Assembly: GCF_036626415.1 (NCBI RefSeq)
Contig: NZ_JAZKRW010000002.1
Coordinates: forward strand, 1 to 64,000
Source: Salinibacter sp036626415
GTDB taxonomy: Bacteria; Bacteroidota; Rhodothermia; Rhodothermales; Salinibacteraceae
Direction of reading: 5' to 3'
Length of the DNA stretch: 64,000 bases
Shown here in pieces: positions 25,616 through 34,430 of the stretch; the first letter of the stretch is position 1; every line of letters starts with the position of its first letter. A model generated the notes under the pieces. It was not told the origin of the DNA, did not search any database, and saw only the letters and a list, made by a program, of their open reading frames with translations. Both the position numbers and the translations under genes were made by a program.

Positions 25616-26764
25616 ATGTGTCGCTCTGTCGCCGTTCCATCCTGGCTTTGGGTGGGGATGCTGCTCGTAGGTCTGCCGCTCCTCGCCGGGTGTGAGGGCG
25701 ACTATCGGCCGCGCGCCGTGGGGCCCGAGGGCGAGATTACAGTCGTCATGGACAGCTCGTACTGGACGAGCGCTCCGGGCGAGGCGCTGCGGGCCAACGT
25801 GGCGCCCTGGGTCGAGACCCTTCCGGTCTCGGAACGCTCCTTTCAACTGCGCCACCTGGAGCTGACCGACGAGCGCACCTACGAACGCATCCAGGACCTG
25901 AAGAACGTCATTATCGCGGCCCCCCTCAGTGACTCGACGAACGAGACGTCGTTTCTGCGACGGCGCCTCTCGGGCGAGGCTGAGCAGGCGATCTTGAAGG
26001 GACAGACCGCCGTGGTGCCCAAGCCGAACCTCTGGCGCCGCAGTCAGCGCATCTATTATATCGCGGCCTCCAATCCGGAGGCCCTGGCCGAAACCTTTCA
26101 GGCTCGAGGCACAGAGATCCAGGACACGTTTACGGAGGCGACACTCCAGCGCATGAATCAGAACATGTACGAGGATGCGCGCCGCTCGGCCCTCGAGGAC
26201 ACCCTCCTGCAGCGCCACGACTTTGCCGTCAACGTGCAATCGGATTTTCAGATTGCCGTCGACACGACCACCGGATCAGAGGGGTTCGTATGGCTCCGGC
26301 GCCTCCTGGCTCAGACACGACGCGAATTCCTTGTCTACTACGCTGAGGACGTCAGTCCCGATCAGATTACGCCCGAGTGGATTTATAACACCCGCGACTC
26401 GCTCACACGCCGCCACCTCCGGGGCAACGTGCAGGGGTTCGCGAAGATTGATTACCGCCGTCCCTTGAAAACCGAACAGCGCTCCTTCCTAGACCGGTAC
26501 GCCTACGACTCGCGCGGCCTGTGGTACATGGTCGCACCGCTCGACGGGAACAACGATCTACAAGCCATCGGAGGCGGGGGCCCCTTCGTGAATTACACGT
26601 TTTACGATCAGGCCACGGATCGGGTGTACATGCTGGACGGATCGATCTTCGCCCCCGACAACGATAAGCTCGACCTCCTCCGACAGATGGAGGTCATGGC
26701 GCGCACCTTCCGTACCGCGGAGGACGAACGCTCTCCGGACGTTTCTTCGACGGCCGACAGGTAA
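25616..26764 (+). CDS. DUF4837 family lipoprotein
   Basis: A 382-residue lipoprotein. The N-terminal hydrophobic stretch ends in the lipobox-like L-L-A-G-C at about 22-26, so the mature protein should be anchored by Cys26. The body matches my recollection of DUF4837: an early I-T-V-V-M-D-S-S-Y-W, then L-P-V-S-E-R-S-F-Q-L, L-K-N-V-I-I-A-A-P and a late Y-D-S-R-G-L-W. This family is restricted to Bacteroidota and relatives and has no known function. It is followed after only two bases by another lipoprotein gene, so the two are translationally linked. Confidence 0.78.
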   Translation: MCRSVAVPSWLWVGMLLVGLPLLAGCEGDYRPRAVGPEGEITVVMDSSYWTSAPGEALRANVAPWVETLPVSERSFQLRHLELTDERTYERIQDLKNVIIAAPLSDSTNETSFLRRRLSGEAEQAILKGQTAVVPKPNLWRRSQRIYYIAASNPEALAETFQARGTEIQDTFTEATLQRMNQNMYEDARRSALEDTLLQRHDFAVNVQSDFQIAVDTTTGSEGFVWLRRLLAQTRREFLVYYAEDVSPDQITPEWIYNTRDSLTRRHLRGNVQGFAKIDYRRPLKTEQRSFLDRYAYDSRGLWYMVAPLDGNNDLQAIGGGGPFVNYTFYDQATDRVYMLDGSIFAPDNDKLDLLRQMEVMARTFRTAEDERSPDVSSTADR

Positions 26765-26766
26765 TA

Positions 26767-27180
26767 ATGCCTTCTGTCTTCCTCCGATCGATCCCCCCCC
26801 CTCTCCGCTCCGGCGTCCTCGGGGCCCTCTTGGCCGTCGGCCTGCTGATGGGATGCTCGGGGTTCTCTCCCAACGACGAAAGGCTCCCGGACAGCACGTT
26901 TGCGCGCGTGCTAACGGAGCTTCACATGGCCTCCTCCCGGCAATCGAGGGACATGTCGACGCCCCTGGGACTCCGAGATTCGATTTTTGCACGGTATAAT
27001 GTGGATCCGCCTGAGTTCGAAACCACCCTGCGGCACTACACCCGTCATCCGGCTCAGTTCGAGGCGGTGTACACGACCGTGATCGATACACTCCAGGCCC
27101 TCCGACGCCCGACCCGAAGCCGCGCTGACACTCAAAGTGCTCCCGATTCCCTTCAGGATCGTGTTCGGGACGCCCCGTAG
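26767..27180 (+). CDS. DUF4296-like lipoprotein
   Basis: A 137-residue lipoprotein with lipobox L-L-M-G-C at about 26-30. The mature part shows the DUF4296 pattern: L-P-D-S-T-F-A-R-V-L-T-E-L-H-M-A, then a tyrosine-rich Y-N-V-D-P-P-E-F-E-T-T-L-R-H-Y, then a V-Y-x-x-V-I-D-T-L helix. DUF4296 proteins are small Bacteroidota lipoproteins of unknown role. The gene starts two bases after the DUF4837 stop codon and converges on recQ with a 16-bp gap. The C-terminal 25 residues are charged and probably disordered. Confidence 0.7.
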   Translation: MPSVFLRSIPPPLRSGVLGALLAVGLLMGCSGFSPNDERLPDSTFARVLTELHMASSRQSRDMSTPLGLRDSIFARYNVDPPEFETTLRHYTRHPAQFEAVYTTVIDTLQALRRPTRSRADTQSAPDSLQDRVRDAP

Positions 27181-27196
27181 CCAACTCGGCTGTGCC

Positions 27197-29146
27197 TCAT
27201 AGCCAATCCTCAGCTTTCTCTGTGAGGCGAACCGATCCCTCCAGGGGATTCCGGACGGCCAGATAGTCCTCGTCGACAAGCCACTCCACGAGCTCTTCGA
27301 TCCGTCGGGGAGGCGCCGGCAAATCGTCAACCCATTCTTCCCGCGGGACCGACGCTGCCACCTGTTCTAAAATGCGACGGAGAACTGGTTCGTCGTCGGG
27401 GGTAATGGCCGGTGGTTGATGCCGCCCGAGACAGACGTCGCACGCCCCGCACTCCTCGCTGGTCTCTTCGCCGAAGTAGGTGAGCAGGGTCCAGCGCCGA
27501 CACGCGACCGAGCGGGCGTAGCGAATCATGTGCTGAAGCCGCGTTTCGGCCCGCTGGCGCGCGTTCTGCACGGCCTGATCGTCCACGGGTAGCTTCGACG
27601 CGCGCGGAAACGAGAGCTCGACCTGAAGGGCCACCCCCGGGGGCTTCCAGCGGAGCAGTCCCTGCCCTTCCAAGTAGCCCAGCCCGCGCCGGAGGCGATC
27701 CCGCGACACCTCTGTCCGGCGCGCAGTGGCGCGAAGATCGAGCGGCCACCATTCCCGAAAGGCGTCTGCATGAACGGTCCGCAACAGGGCCCGCACGAAG
27801 GCTGCCAGGGCCCGGTTGTCCACCGTGTCGGCGTAGTCTCGCAGCTCGCGGACCGTCGTCGAGAACTGCAACAGCCCGAAGTGTCGGCGTCGGGGCAAGA
27901 GGGTCCACGCCCCCTGCCGATCGATCAAATCGACGGCCGTGCGGACCTTCGTCCGTGAAAAGCCGGTCGTTTTCAACACAGCATCGAGCCGAACGGCTAG
28001 CGGCCCTTCCGGCTCGCTTCCCACCGGGACCTGGCCCACACTACAGACCGCGTCGTACACCGCCCGGACCTCTCGGGCGGTGGGATGGGAGGCCTCAATG
28101 AGTGCGGCCTGCGTGTCCGCGTCGGTGGGCTGGTACAAGAGCACTGCATGGGCCTGCGCCCCGTCGCGCCCGGCCCGCCCCGCCTCTTGGTAGTAGCTTT
28201 CCAAAGATGAGGGCGGCGCCATGTGCACCACGAAGCGCACGTCTGGCTTGTCGATGCCCATGCCGAAGGCGTTGGTCGCCACCATGACCCGCACGTCGTC
28301 GTTGACCCAGGCCTGCTGACGACGTTCGCGCTCCTCCGAATCCAGCCCGCCGTGATACCCGGCCCCGGCCACTCCGTGGGCGTCGAGCCGCTTTCGCCAC
28401 CGGGTGACGTCCCGGCGCGTGGGGACGTATACGATGCCCGTACCGGGCACCGCGTCGACCACTGCACGGAGCCGATCCCACTTCTTGTCGGTGCGGAATA
28501 CGGACCACGTGATGTTGGGACGGTCGAACCCGCGAACCACCTCGACGGCGTCCGACAGGTCGAGCAGGTCGCGGATGTCCTGGCGCACCGCCGGGGTGGC
28601 CGTGGCGGTGAGGGCCACGGTCGGGGGCGTCCCCAGGTGCTCCCGAGCGGCGGGGATCTCGAGATAATCGGGGCGAAAGTGGTGGCCCCACTCACTCACA
28701 CAATGCGCCTCGTCGACCGCCACGAGCGACACGTCGAGCCGCTCCGCCCGCGCCTGAAAGACCTCTGTAGAAAAGCGCTCCGGGGCCATGTAAAGGAGGT
28801 CGTACTGCCCAAACTCCGCGTTCGTCCACCGCTGTTCGACCTCATGGCCGGGCAAGGTGCTGTTGATGAATGTGGCAGCCACGCCCTGCGCCTGCAGCCC
28901 CTCCACCTGATCCTGCATGAGCGCGATCAGCGGCGAGACGACGAGCACGAACCCGTCGGCCAGAACAGCGGGAAGCTGGTAGCACAGGGACTTTCCGCCG
29001 CCCGTCGGCATGACACCCAGCACGTCTCGGCCCTCGAGCAAGGGGGCCAACACCGCCTGCTGCCCCGGCCGAAACGTCTCGTGGCCCCATCGGCGCTGCA
29101 TCGCCCGGCGGGCCTCCTCAACCGAATACGACGTCAGATCGGCCAT
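27197..29146 (-). CDS. recQ: ATP-dependent DNA helicase RecQ (without HRDC)
   Basis: A 649-residue superfamily 2 helicase for replication-fork repair and recombination. The motif 0 region F-R-P-G-Q is at 25-29, Walker A P-T-G-G-G-K-S-L at 47-54, the D-E-A-H box at 145-148 and the aromatic-rich loop S-E-W-G-H at 151-155. The H-G-G-L, G-R-A-G-R-D and A-T-N-A-F-G-M-G-I-D-K motifs of the second RecA lobe follow. Four cysteines at about 547-572 form the zinc site, followed by a winged-helix region. The protein ends there, so the HRDC domain common in longer RecQs is absent. Confidence 0.94.
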   Translation of the reverse strand: MADLTSYSVEEARRAMQRRWGHETFRPGQQAVLAPLLEGRDVLGVMPTGGGKSLCYQLPAVLADGFVLVVSPLIALMQDQVEGLQAQGVAATFINSTLPGHEVEQRWTNAEFGQYDLLYMAPERFSTEVFQARAERLDVSLVAVDEAHCVSEWGHHFRPDYLEIPAAREHLGTPPTVALTATATPAVRQDIRDLLDLSDAVEVVRGFDRPNITWSVFRTDKKWDRLRAVVDAVPGTGIVYVPTRRDVTRWRKRLDAHGVAGAGYHGGLDSEERERRQQAWVNDDVRVMVATNAFGMGIDKPDVRFVVHMAPPSSLESYYQEAGRAGRDGAQAHAVLLYQPTDADTQAALIEASHPTAREVRAVYDAVCSVGQVPVGSEPEGPLAVRLDAVLKTTGFSRTKVRTAVDLIDRQGAWTLLPRRRHFGLLQFSTTVRELRDYADTVDNRALAAFVRALLRTVHADAFREWWPLDLRATARRTEVSRDRLRRGLGYLEGQGLLRWKPPGVALQVELSFPRASKLPVDDQAVQNARQRAETRLQHMIRYARSVACRRWTLLTYFGEETSEECGACDVCLGRHQPPAITPDDEPVLRRILEQVAASVPREEWVDDLPAPPRRIEELVEWLVDEDYLAVRNPLEGSVRLTEKAEDWL

Positions 29147-29266
29147 GTGCGAAGTGCGATGTCAGTGGGGATTCCATTTTCCGCGGTCAGATGTTATGTT
29201 TGGCCGGATCGTACGTTCGTTCTCCCACGATGCCTTTCATCCGCCCATTAGCAGGTCCTTTGCCTC

Positions 29267-30310
29267 ATGACCGCCCCGCCGGTGTCCGTGATTATCGTCA
29301 CGTGGAACGGAAGAGAGCTCGTGCAAGCGTGTCTCCCCTCCGTCGTGGCCACCGACTACCCCAACTTCGAAATTATCCTCGCCGACAACGCCTCCACAGA
29401 CGGCACGGCGGCCTGGGTCGCCCGCGAATACCCGGAGGTGAAAATCGTCCGCCACCCCGAGAACTGGCGGTTCTGCCGGGGCAACAACGCCGCCCTGCCC
29501 CACGCCTCCGGCCGGTTCGTGGTGCTGCTGAACAATGACGTAGAGGTGCCGCCGGGGTGGCTGCACCCCCTCGTAAACGCAGCCGCGGAGCAGCCCGATG
29601 TCGCCGCCGTGCAGCCCAAAATGCTTCAGTACGACGACCGGGACCGGTTCGAGTACGCCGGGGCCGCCGGCGGCTTTCTCGACCGCGCGGGCTACCCGTT
29701 CACCCGGGGCCGGCTGTTCGACACCATGGAGCGCGATCGGGGGCAGTACGACGATCCGCGCGACATCTTTTGGGCCACCGGCGCGGCCCTTCTGCTTCGG
29801 CGCTCGGCGCTGGACGAGGTCGGCCCCCTCGACGAACGGTTCGAGATGCACATGGAGGAGATTGACCTCTGCTGGCGGCTCTGGCGGCACGGCTACCGGG
29901 TCCGCGTGGCCCCCGAGAGTACGGTGTACCACATTGGCGGCGCATCGCTTCCGCAGTCCTCCCCCCAAAAGACCTATTACAACTACCGGAACAGCCTGCT
30001 CATGCTCTACAAGAACCTGCCCCCAGCGGCGTGGCGCAGGACGCTGCCGCTCCGGCTGGCCTGCGACATGGCGGCCCTGGGACGCGTGCTTGTGCGGGGA
30101 CGGGGACAGGAAGCCACGGCCATTCTCCGGGCCTACCGGGATGCATTTCGTATGCGTCGGCACTACCACGACACCCGTCCTCCCTCTCTCGACTCGACGG
30201 TGCTGCCCTTCTACCGGGGCCTCGTGCCTGCCGACTATTTTCTTCGGGGCCGGCGCGTCTTCGCAGACCTTCCAGAGTCACGCTTCCTTCTCCCGAACGG
30301 CCGCGCCTGA
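29267..30310 (+). CDS. Family 2 glycosyltransferase (rhamnosyltransferase-like)
   Basis: A 347-residue GT-A enzyme. It begins with V-S-V-I-I-V-T-W-N-G-R near 6-16, then I-L-A-D-N-A-S-T-D-G-T and L-L-N-N-D-V-E-V, the metal/nucleotide-binding segment. E-E-I-D-L-C-W-R-L-W-R-H-G-Y is the acceptor-site/catalytic region. A C-terminal Y-N-Y-R-N-S-L-L-M-L-Y-K-N helix is typical of WbbL-like enzymes that add sugars to lipid-linked glycans. The sugar cannot be deduced. It overlaps tail to tail by 33 bases with the exporter gene on the other strand, and no polysaccharide cluster is nearby. Confidence 0.88.
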   Translation: MTAPPVSVIIVTWNGRELVQACLPSVVATDYPNFEIILADNASTDGTAAWVAREYPEVKIVRHPENWRFCRGNNAALPHASGRFVVLLNNDVEVPPGWLHPLVNAAAEQPDVAAVQPKMLQYDDRDRFEYAGAAGGFLDRAGYPFTRGRLFDTMERDRGQYDDPRDIFWATGAALLLRRSALDEVGPLDERFEMHMEEIDLCWRLWRHGYRVRVAPESTVYHIGGASLPQSSPQKTYYNYRNSLLMLYKNLPPAAWRRTLPLRLACDMAALGRVLVRGRGQEATAILRAYRDAFRMRRHYHDTRPPSLDSTVLPFYRGLVPADYFLRGRRVFADLPESRFLLPNGRA

Positions 30311-31216
30311 GCGGTTCGGCTCGGCGTCGGGCGGCGCATTGCGACGCCAGACGACGCCCGCCACCGCGACCAGGACCACCACCATTCCCACGATGGAAGC
30401 CGGCGGCGGGACCTCGCCAAACAGTCCGTACGCCAGGAGCGACGCCCCCACCGGCTCCAGGAGCGCCAGCATGCCCACGAGGGCGGCCGGCACGTGCTGG
30501 AGGGCATAGTTGAATGATCCGTGTCCCAGCACCTGCGGCCCAAGGGCAAGCCCGGCACAGAGCCCATAGAAGCGCCAGGAGTAGCCCAACAGAGCCACGT
30601 CTCGGAGAGCAGCGGCCGCCAGGGCCGTCAGCGCCGCCACCGTGTAAAGGGGCGTCACGTACGCCAGCCAAGAGACCTTCTGCCGCACGACCCGTCCAAT
30701 CAGCAGATACACGCTCACCAGGACCGCTCCGCTCAGCGCCAGTGCGTTGCCCAGCAGTGCCCCCTGGCCCAGAACGACCGTCCCCGCGTCGGCCCAGCCG
30801 ATCAGTCCGGCCCCTCCCACCGCCGCCCCGATGGCGAGCACCGTTCCTCGCCGCAACCGCTCCCCCAAAAACATGTAGCCGAGGGCGGCCAGGATAATGG
30901 GGCTCGTTGTCACCAGCACCGATGCGCTGGCCACCGTCGTGTGGTACAACGACTCAATCCACGCGATGAAGTGGAGGCCCAAGAACACACCCGCCGCCCC
31001 AATCAGTAGAACGTCCCGGCTCGAAAACCGGCGCATTTCCGCCCGGCTCCGGAACGCCGCCGCCGGCAGCAGCACCGCCGCCGCGGTGACGGTCCGCCAC
31101 ACCGCAATCGCCAAGCCCGGCGCGTCTCCGGCCCAGCGCACCAGGATGGGCGCGAACGCGAAGCTGAGGACGCCGAGGCTCAGAACAACATAGATGCGAC
31201 GGGGCCAGTCGGACAT
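30278..31216 (-). CDS. EamA/DMT superfamily transporter
   Basis: A 312-residue protein with about ten hydrophobic helices in two EamA repeats. F-A-P-I-L-V-R-W-A near 19-27 and the G-L-H-F-I-A-W-I-E-S-L segment close the first repeat. G-H-G-S-F-N-Y-A-L-Q-H-V-P-A-A-L-V and L-L-E-P-V are the second-repeat signature. DMT proteins export amino acids, nucleosides or other metabolites, and the substrate is unknown. It lies 24 bp downstream of the DUF4293 gene on the same strand, likely in one transcript. Confidence 0.85.
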   Translation of the reverse strand: MSDWPRRIYVVLSLGVLSFAFAPILVRWAGDAPGLAIAVWRTVTAAAVLLPAAAFRSRAEMRRFSSRDVLLIGAAGVFLGLHFIAWIESLYHTTVASASVLVTTSPIILAALGYMFLGERLRRGTVLAIGAAVGGAGLIGWADAGTVVLGQGALLGNALALSGAVLVSVYLLIGRVVRQKVSWLAYVTPLYTVAALTALAAAALRDVALLGYSWRFYGLCAGLALGPQVLGHGSFNYALQHVPAALVGMLALLEPVGASLLAYGLFGEVPPPASIVGMVVVLVAVAGVVWRRNAPPDAEPNRSGAAVREKEA

Positions 31217-31240
31217 GATGGGAACGCAGAGGCGTCGGGG

Positions 31241-31666
31241 CTACCGGATCCGATCCACCGACTCCACAAGCTCGATGTCGTTTTCGATCCCTCGTCGCGC
31301 CAGCCGAAACAGGACGTACGCGACGATCGGAAGCAGCAGCACAACCGTCCGCCCCCACAGAATCCCCGTCGGGGCGGTGAAGGTGAGCGTGCCGGTCGTG
31401 TACAGCCCGCCATACAGGACCCCTGCGAGCACGATGGTGAGCAGTTGAAGGCCGTAGACGACCGTCCGCTGCGTCTTTCGCCGCTCGTAAAGAAACACAG
31501 CGCCGAGGGCCGTCCCGGCACTGACCATGAGCAGCCCGACGACCGACGGCACGAACCAGGCGTACTGCTGTGCGGCGGGGTCGCTCCAGGGGACCTCAAA
31601 CAGGCCCATGGCCCCGAGGGCGAGGGCGCCAAGGACCAGGTATACGGTTTGAATGCGTTGAATCAT
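31241..31666 (-). CDS. DUF4293 family membrane protein
   Basis: A 141-residue protein with four hydrophobic helices. The N-terminal MIQRIQTVYLVLGALAL and the C-terminal I-E-N-D-I-E-L-V-E-S-V-D-R-I-R are the conserved ends of DUF4293, a four-helix membrane family of Bacteroidota with no known function. The start at 31666 is chosen because the family begins M-I-Q-R-I-Q. Four extra codons upstream are possible. It sits 20 bp after the dehydrogenase gene and 24 bp before the DMT exporter gene. Confidence 0.87.
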   Translation of the reverse strand: MIQRIQTVYLVLGALALGAMGLFEVPWSDPAAQQYAWFVPSVVGLLMVSAGTALGAVFLYERRKTQRTVVYGLQLLTIVLAGVLYGGLYTTGTLTFTAPTGILWGRTVVLLLPIVAYVLFRLARRGIENDIELVESVDRIR

Positions 31667-31686
31667 AAAGGGGGTCAAGCAATCGG

Positions 31687-32709
31687 CTACGCGTCCACTT
31701 CGCTCGCCACTCGGGTCGAGACAGCGTCGGCAAACTCGGAGGTCGAGGCATCTCCGCCCACGTCCGGTGTCAGCACGTCGCCGTCCCGGTACAGGGAAAA
31801 GACAGCCCGCTCGATCGCTGCGGCCGCCGTCTCCTCCTCAATGTGGCGGAGCATCATCGCGGCCGTCCGGATCATCGCCGTGGGGTTTGCCACGTTCTGG
31901 CCCGCAATGTCGGGCGCGCTTCCGTGCACCGCCTCGAAGACCGCCAGGTCGTCTCCGATGTTGGCCCCGGGCGTCACACCGAGCCCCCCTACCAGCCCGG
32001 CCGTCAGGTCACTCAGAATGTCCCCGAAGAGATTCGTCGATACGATGCAGTCGTACTCTTGGGGGTTCGTTACGAGTTGCATGCAGAGGTTGTCGATGAT
32101 GCGGTCATCGAACGCAATCTGCGGGTACTCTGCCGCCAGGTCGCGGCCGATGTCGAGGAAGAGCCCCGACGTTTTCTTGAGAATGTTGGCTTTGTGAGCG
32201 AGCGTGACGTGGTCGCGGCCGTGGGCCTGGGCGTACTCGAAGCAAAATCGGATAATCCGCTCGGCGCCCCGCTTGGTGACGCGGGCAATCGAGTCCGCGA
32301 TCTCGAGTCGCTCGTCGAAGTACTCGATGCCGGAATACAGGCCCTCCGTGTTTTCGCGGAAGATGATCAGATCCACGTCGTCGAAGGGCGTGTCCAGCCC
32401 CGCCAGACTCCTGGCGGGCCGGACGTTCGAGTACAGATCGAGGCGCTGGCGAAGCTGGACGTTGACGCTCGTAAACCCCTGCCCGACCGGCGTGGTCACG
32501 GGTCCCTTGAGGGCCGTGCCGCGCTCCTGGATGGAATCAATAATGTCGGGGGGCAGGGCCGGGCGCCCTCGTTCCACCGCCGTTGCGCCGATGACGCGGT
32601 GGCGATCCCAGTCAACATCTACGCCGGCCGCCTCGATGACCTGGACGGTGGCCTCGGTGACCTCCGGGCCAATGCCGTCGCCGGGGAGCAGAGTCAATTG
32701 ATGAGCCAT
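31687..32709 (-). CDS. NAD-type isocitrate dehydrogenase (isopropylmalate dehydrogenase superfamily)
   Basis: A 340-residue beta-decarboxylating dehydrogenase. L-P-G-D-G-I-G-P-E-V near 7-16, S-V-N-V-Q-L-R-Q-R-L-D-L-Y-S-N-V-R-P near 81-98 (substrate loop), the R-E-N-T-E-G-L-Y run and N-L-F-G-D-I-L-S-D-L-T-A-G are all present. H-G-S-A-P-D-I-A-G carries Asp-Ile where NADP-dependent E. coli Icd has Lys-Tyr, so NAD+ is the expected cofactor. The short form and substrate loop resemble NAD-isocitrate dehydrogenase of the IDH3 type. Homoisocitrate or tartrate dehydrogenase cannot be excluded. Confidence 0.85.
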   Translation of the reverse strand: MAHQLTLLPGDGIGPEVTEATVQVIEAAGVDVDWDRHRVIGATAVERGRPALPPDIIDSIQERGTALKGPVTTPVGQGFTSVNVQLRQRLDLYSNVRPARSLAGLDTPFDDVDLIIFRENTEGLYSGIEYFDERLEIADSIARVTKRGAERIIRFCFEYAQAHGRDHVTLAHKANILKKTSGLFLDIGRDLAAEYPQIAFDDRIIDNLCMQLVTNPQEYDCIVSTNLFGDILSDLTAGLVGGLGVTPGANIGDDLAVFEAVHGSAPDIAGQNVANPTAMIRTAAMMLRHIEEETAAAAIERAVFSLYRDGDVLTPDVGGDASTSEFADAVSTRVASEVDA

Positions 32710-32810
32710 AGATGGAGGTGTTGTTGGGAATCAGTACGGAAAGCGCAGAACGAATTCGAGGGGGCTCGTCTCGGCAACGCCAAGGAAGGCCGAAACAGAA
32801 CGGGCCAAAC

Positions 32811-32842
32811 AAAAAAGCCCTGCCGGAAAGCAGAGCCTTTTT
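32811..32842 (-). terminator. Intrinsic terminator of the exbB-exbD operon
   Basis: On the minus strand, AAAAAGGCTCTGC pairs with GCAGGGCTTTTTT around a short loop, a 13-bp stem with two mismatches that ends in a T-run. It lies 20 bases after the stop codon of the last exbD gene and about 100 bases before the dehydrogenase start, so it separates the two transcripts. The A-tract on the other side would allow bidirectional use. Confidence 0.75.
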
Positions 32843-32861
32843 GGGTCAGGAGCGTGAATCT

Positions 32862-33323
32862 TTAGGAGGGGGGTGGGCCCTCGCGGTTCGACGAATAGTT
32901 GATGCGAAGGGCGTTGGCCTCTCGGAGTTCCTGTTGCACCTCGTTGACGATCCCCATTTCGGATTCCTGGTCCACCTTCAGAGACACAATCAGCTTGGGC
33001 TGCTCCTGCAGTTTTCGGTACATGATCTGCCGAATGGTGCGGCGGTTCTCAATCAAGGCATCGTCAATCTGTATGGCGGTCTCCCCCTTGTTCTCTCCCC
33101 GCTTGAGCGGGCCGATGTGAAGCTTCGAGATGAGCCGCTTCTGATCAATCTTCGTCAACGCCTCCGCCTGCGGAAGCTGGGTGCGGACCTTGATGTCCGT
33201 CTCTCGCAGCACCGTCGCCACCATGAAGAAGATGAGCAGCATGAAGACAATGTCCGGAAGCGAGGCCGTCGTAAACTCCGGCTCCGTGCTCGAGCTTCCC
33301 CGTTGAAACTTCTGCGACGCCAT
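32862..33323 (-). CDS. exbD: ExbD/TolR biopolymer transport protein (short form)
   Basis: A 153-residue inner-membrane protein with one transmembrane helix, about residues 20-42 (L-P-D-I-V-F-M-L-L-I-F-F-M-V). It carries the proton-carrying Asp of the family at the helix start, followed by a periplasmic domain. With ExbB it uses the proton-motive force to energise TonB or Tol-like partners. Length is typical (about 140-160). Last gene of the operon, 64 bp after the longer exbD and just before a terminator. Confidence 0.9.
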   Translation of the reverse strand: MASQKFQRGSSSTEPEFTTASLPDIVFMLLIFFMVATVLRETDIKVRTQLPQAEALTKIDQKRLISKLHIGPLKRGENKGETAIQIDDALIENRRTIRQIMYRKLQEQPKLIVSLKVDQESEMGIVNEVQQELREANALRINYSSNREGPPPS

Positions 33324-33387
33324 GAGAAGAAATTGTCAGTGATGAAAAGCATGTGGGCGTGAGCTCTCCGTGCAGGAGGCACTCCCC

Positions 33388-33996
33388 CTACTCGCCAGTG
33401 TCGGGCTCAGCAATCGAGATTTGAGCGCCGAAGGTGTCTCGAATCTGGTTGTCCTCGTCCGGGCCGAGCTGGTTGTAGTATTCTCGATAGCTGGAGTAGG
33501 TCTGGTCAAGCCCCGCCGACCCGCCGTCTGGACCCGGGAGCTGGTTGGTTCGGGCAATTTGGTCCCAGATCTCGCGGTACGCCATCCACACCTCGTCCAG
33601 GACCTCAATGTAGGTGTTGTAGGGCGTCTGCGCGCCGGTCTTGATAGAGATCACCGCGTCGTCCGGGCTCGCGGACAGGCTCGGGTCTTGTCCGAAGTTC
33701 AGCACGTGGCTTTTCACGCGGTCGCGAATTTCGGCCACCCGAGCCTCTTCCTCGTCAATCAGAACGTCCCCACTGGCGTTCACCAGCACGTTCATGAGGT
33801 TTCGCTCCTTTACCGGCGGGGGCGTTTGCTCCGGCTTCAGCTTGGGCGGCAGGGTCATGCCGATCCCGGTGTCGACGTTGATTGTCGTGGTCACCAGGAA
33901 GAAAATAAGCAGCAGGAAGGCAATGTCCGCCATTCCCGCGGTCGGGATGGTCCCTTCATCTCGGTCACTGCGCCGCTTCTCCAGCAGTCCAGGCAT
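33388..33996 (-). CDS. exbD: ExbD/TolR biopolymer transport protein (long form)
   Basis: A 202-residue ExbD paralogue. The transmembrane helix G-M-A-D-I-A-F-L-L-L-I-F-F-L-V-T-T at about 21-37 has the conserved Asp. The following T-L-P-P-K-L-K-P-E-Q-T-P-P linker is typical of Bacteroidota ExbD. The periplasmic part is about 50 residues longer than usual, with an extra helical, Tyr/Trp-rich region near 120-150 and a Gly/Asp/Ser-rich stretch. The second ExbD may form a heteromeric channel with the short one. Between this gene and exbB lies a small membrane protein gene. Confidence 0.87.
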   Translation of the reverse strand: MPGLLEKRRSDRDEGTIPTAGMADIAFLLLIFFLVTTTINVDTGIGMTLPPKLKPEQTPPPVKERNLMNVLVNASGDVLIDEEEARVAEIRDRVKSHVLNFGQDPSLSASPDDAVISIKTGAQTPYNTYIEVLDEVWMAYREIWDQIARTNQLPGPDGGSAGLDQTYSSYREYYNQLGPDEDNQIRDTFGAQISIAEPDTGE

Positions 33997-34049
33997 AGTT
34001 TGGGATCGCTACCAGTAGACAATTTAGTGCGTCGTCGGGAGGGGGCGGG

Positions 34050-34331
34050 CTACATCATGAAGAGCTTGCGCAAGCCTGTTAAGAGGAGTGCGAGGGCGGC
34101 CAGGCCAAACATGACGACGAGGGTATATATGCCGGCCTGGACCCACGTTTCCATGGTGGAGCCGAGGACGGCCATCAAGACGCCGGGAATGGCGATGATG
34201 GCGATGCTGAGGGGCTGCACCTTGCCGTACACGAGACTGCGAAGGCCGAAGATGCCCATTCCCAAGAGGCTGAGCCCGGCAAGGGCAATGGCAGCCCAGA
34301 TGGCGATGGGAAGAATGGCGTTCTGACTCAT
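34050..34331 (-). CDS. Small two- to three-helix membrane protein in the exbB-exbD operon
   Basis: A 93-residue protein dominated by three hydrophobic segments (about 7-30, 41-57 and 63-86) with a short basic end (R-K-L-F-M-M). No family was recognised. It lies between exbB and the long exbD gene on the same strand, so it is likely a partner of the motor complex. Similar small membrane proteins occupy this place in other Bacteroidota operons, which is recollection rather than a tested fact. Confidence 0.7.
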   Translation of the reverse strand: MSQNAILPIAIWAAIALAGLSLLGMGIFGLRSLVYGKVQPLSIAIIAIPGVLMAVLGSTMETWVQAGIYTLVVMFGLAALALLLTGLRKLFMM

Positions 34332-34430
34332 AAGAGGGAGGTCAGTCTATCGTTGGAAAAAGAGAGAAGAGATCCACGAGAGCAGAGCCCTGCGCCCTCC
34401 AGGTCAGTGGCGCGCAGAGACCCCTCCTTC

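Noticed and set aside
29195..29202. TATGTTTG, matching the Bacteroidota -10 pattern TAnnTTTG, upstream of the glycosyltransferase gene
   Set aside because: No matching -33 element at the right distance. A single 8-base match is expected by chance in a window this size.
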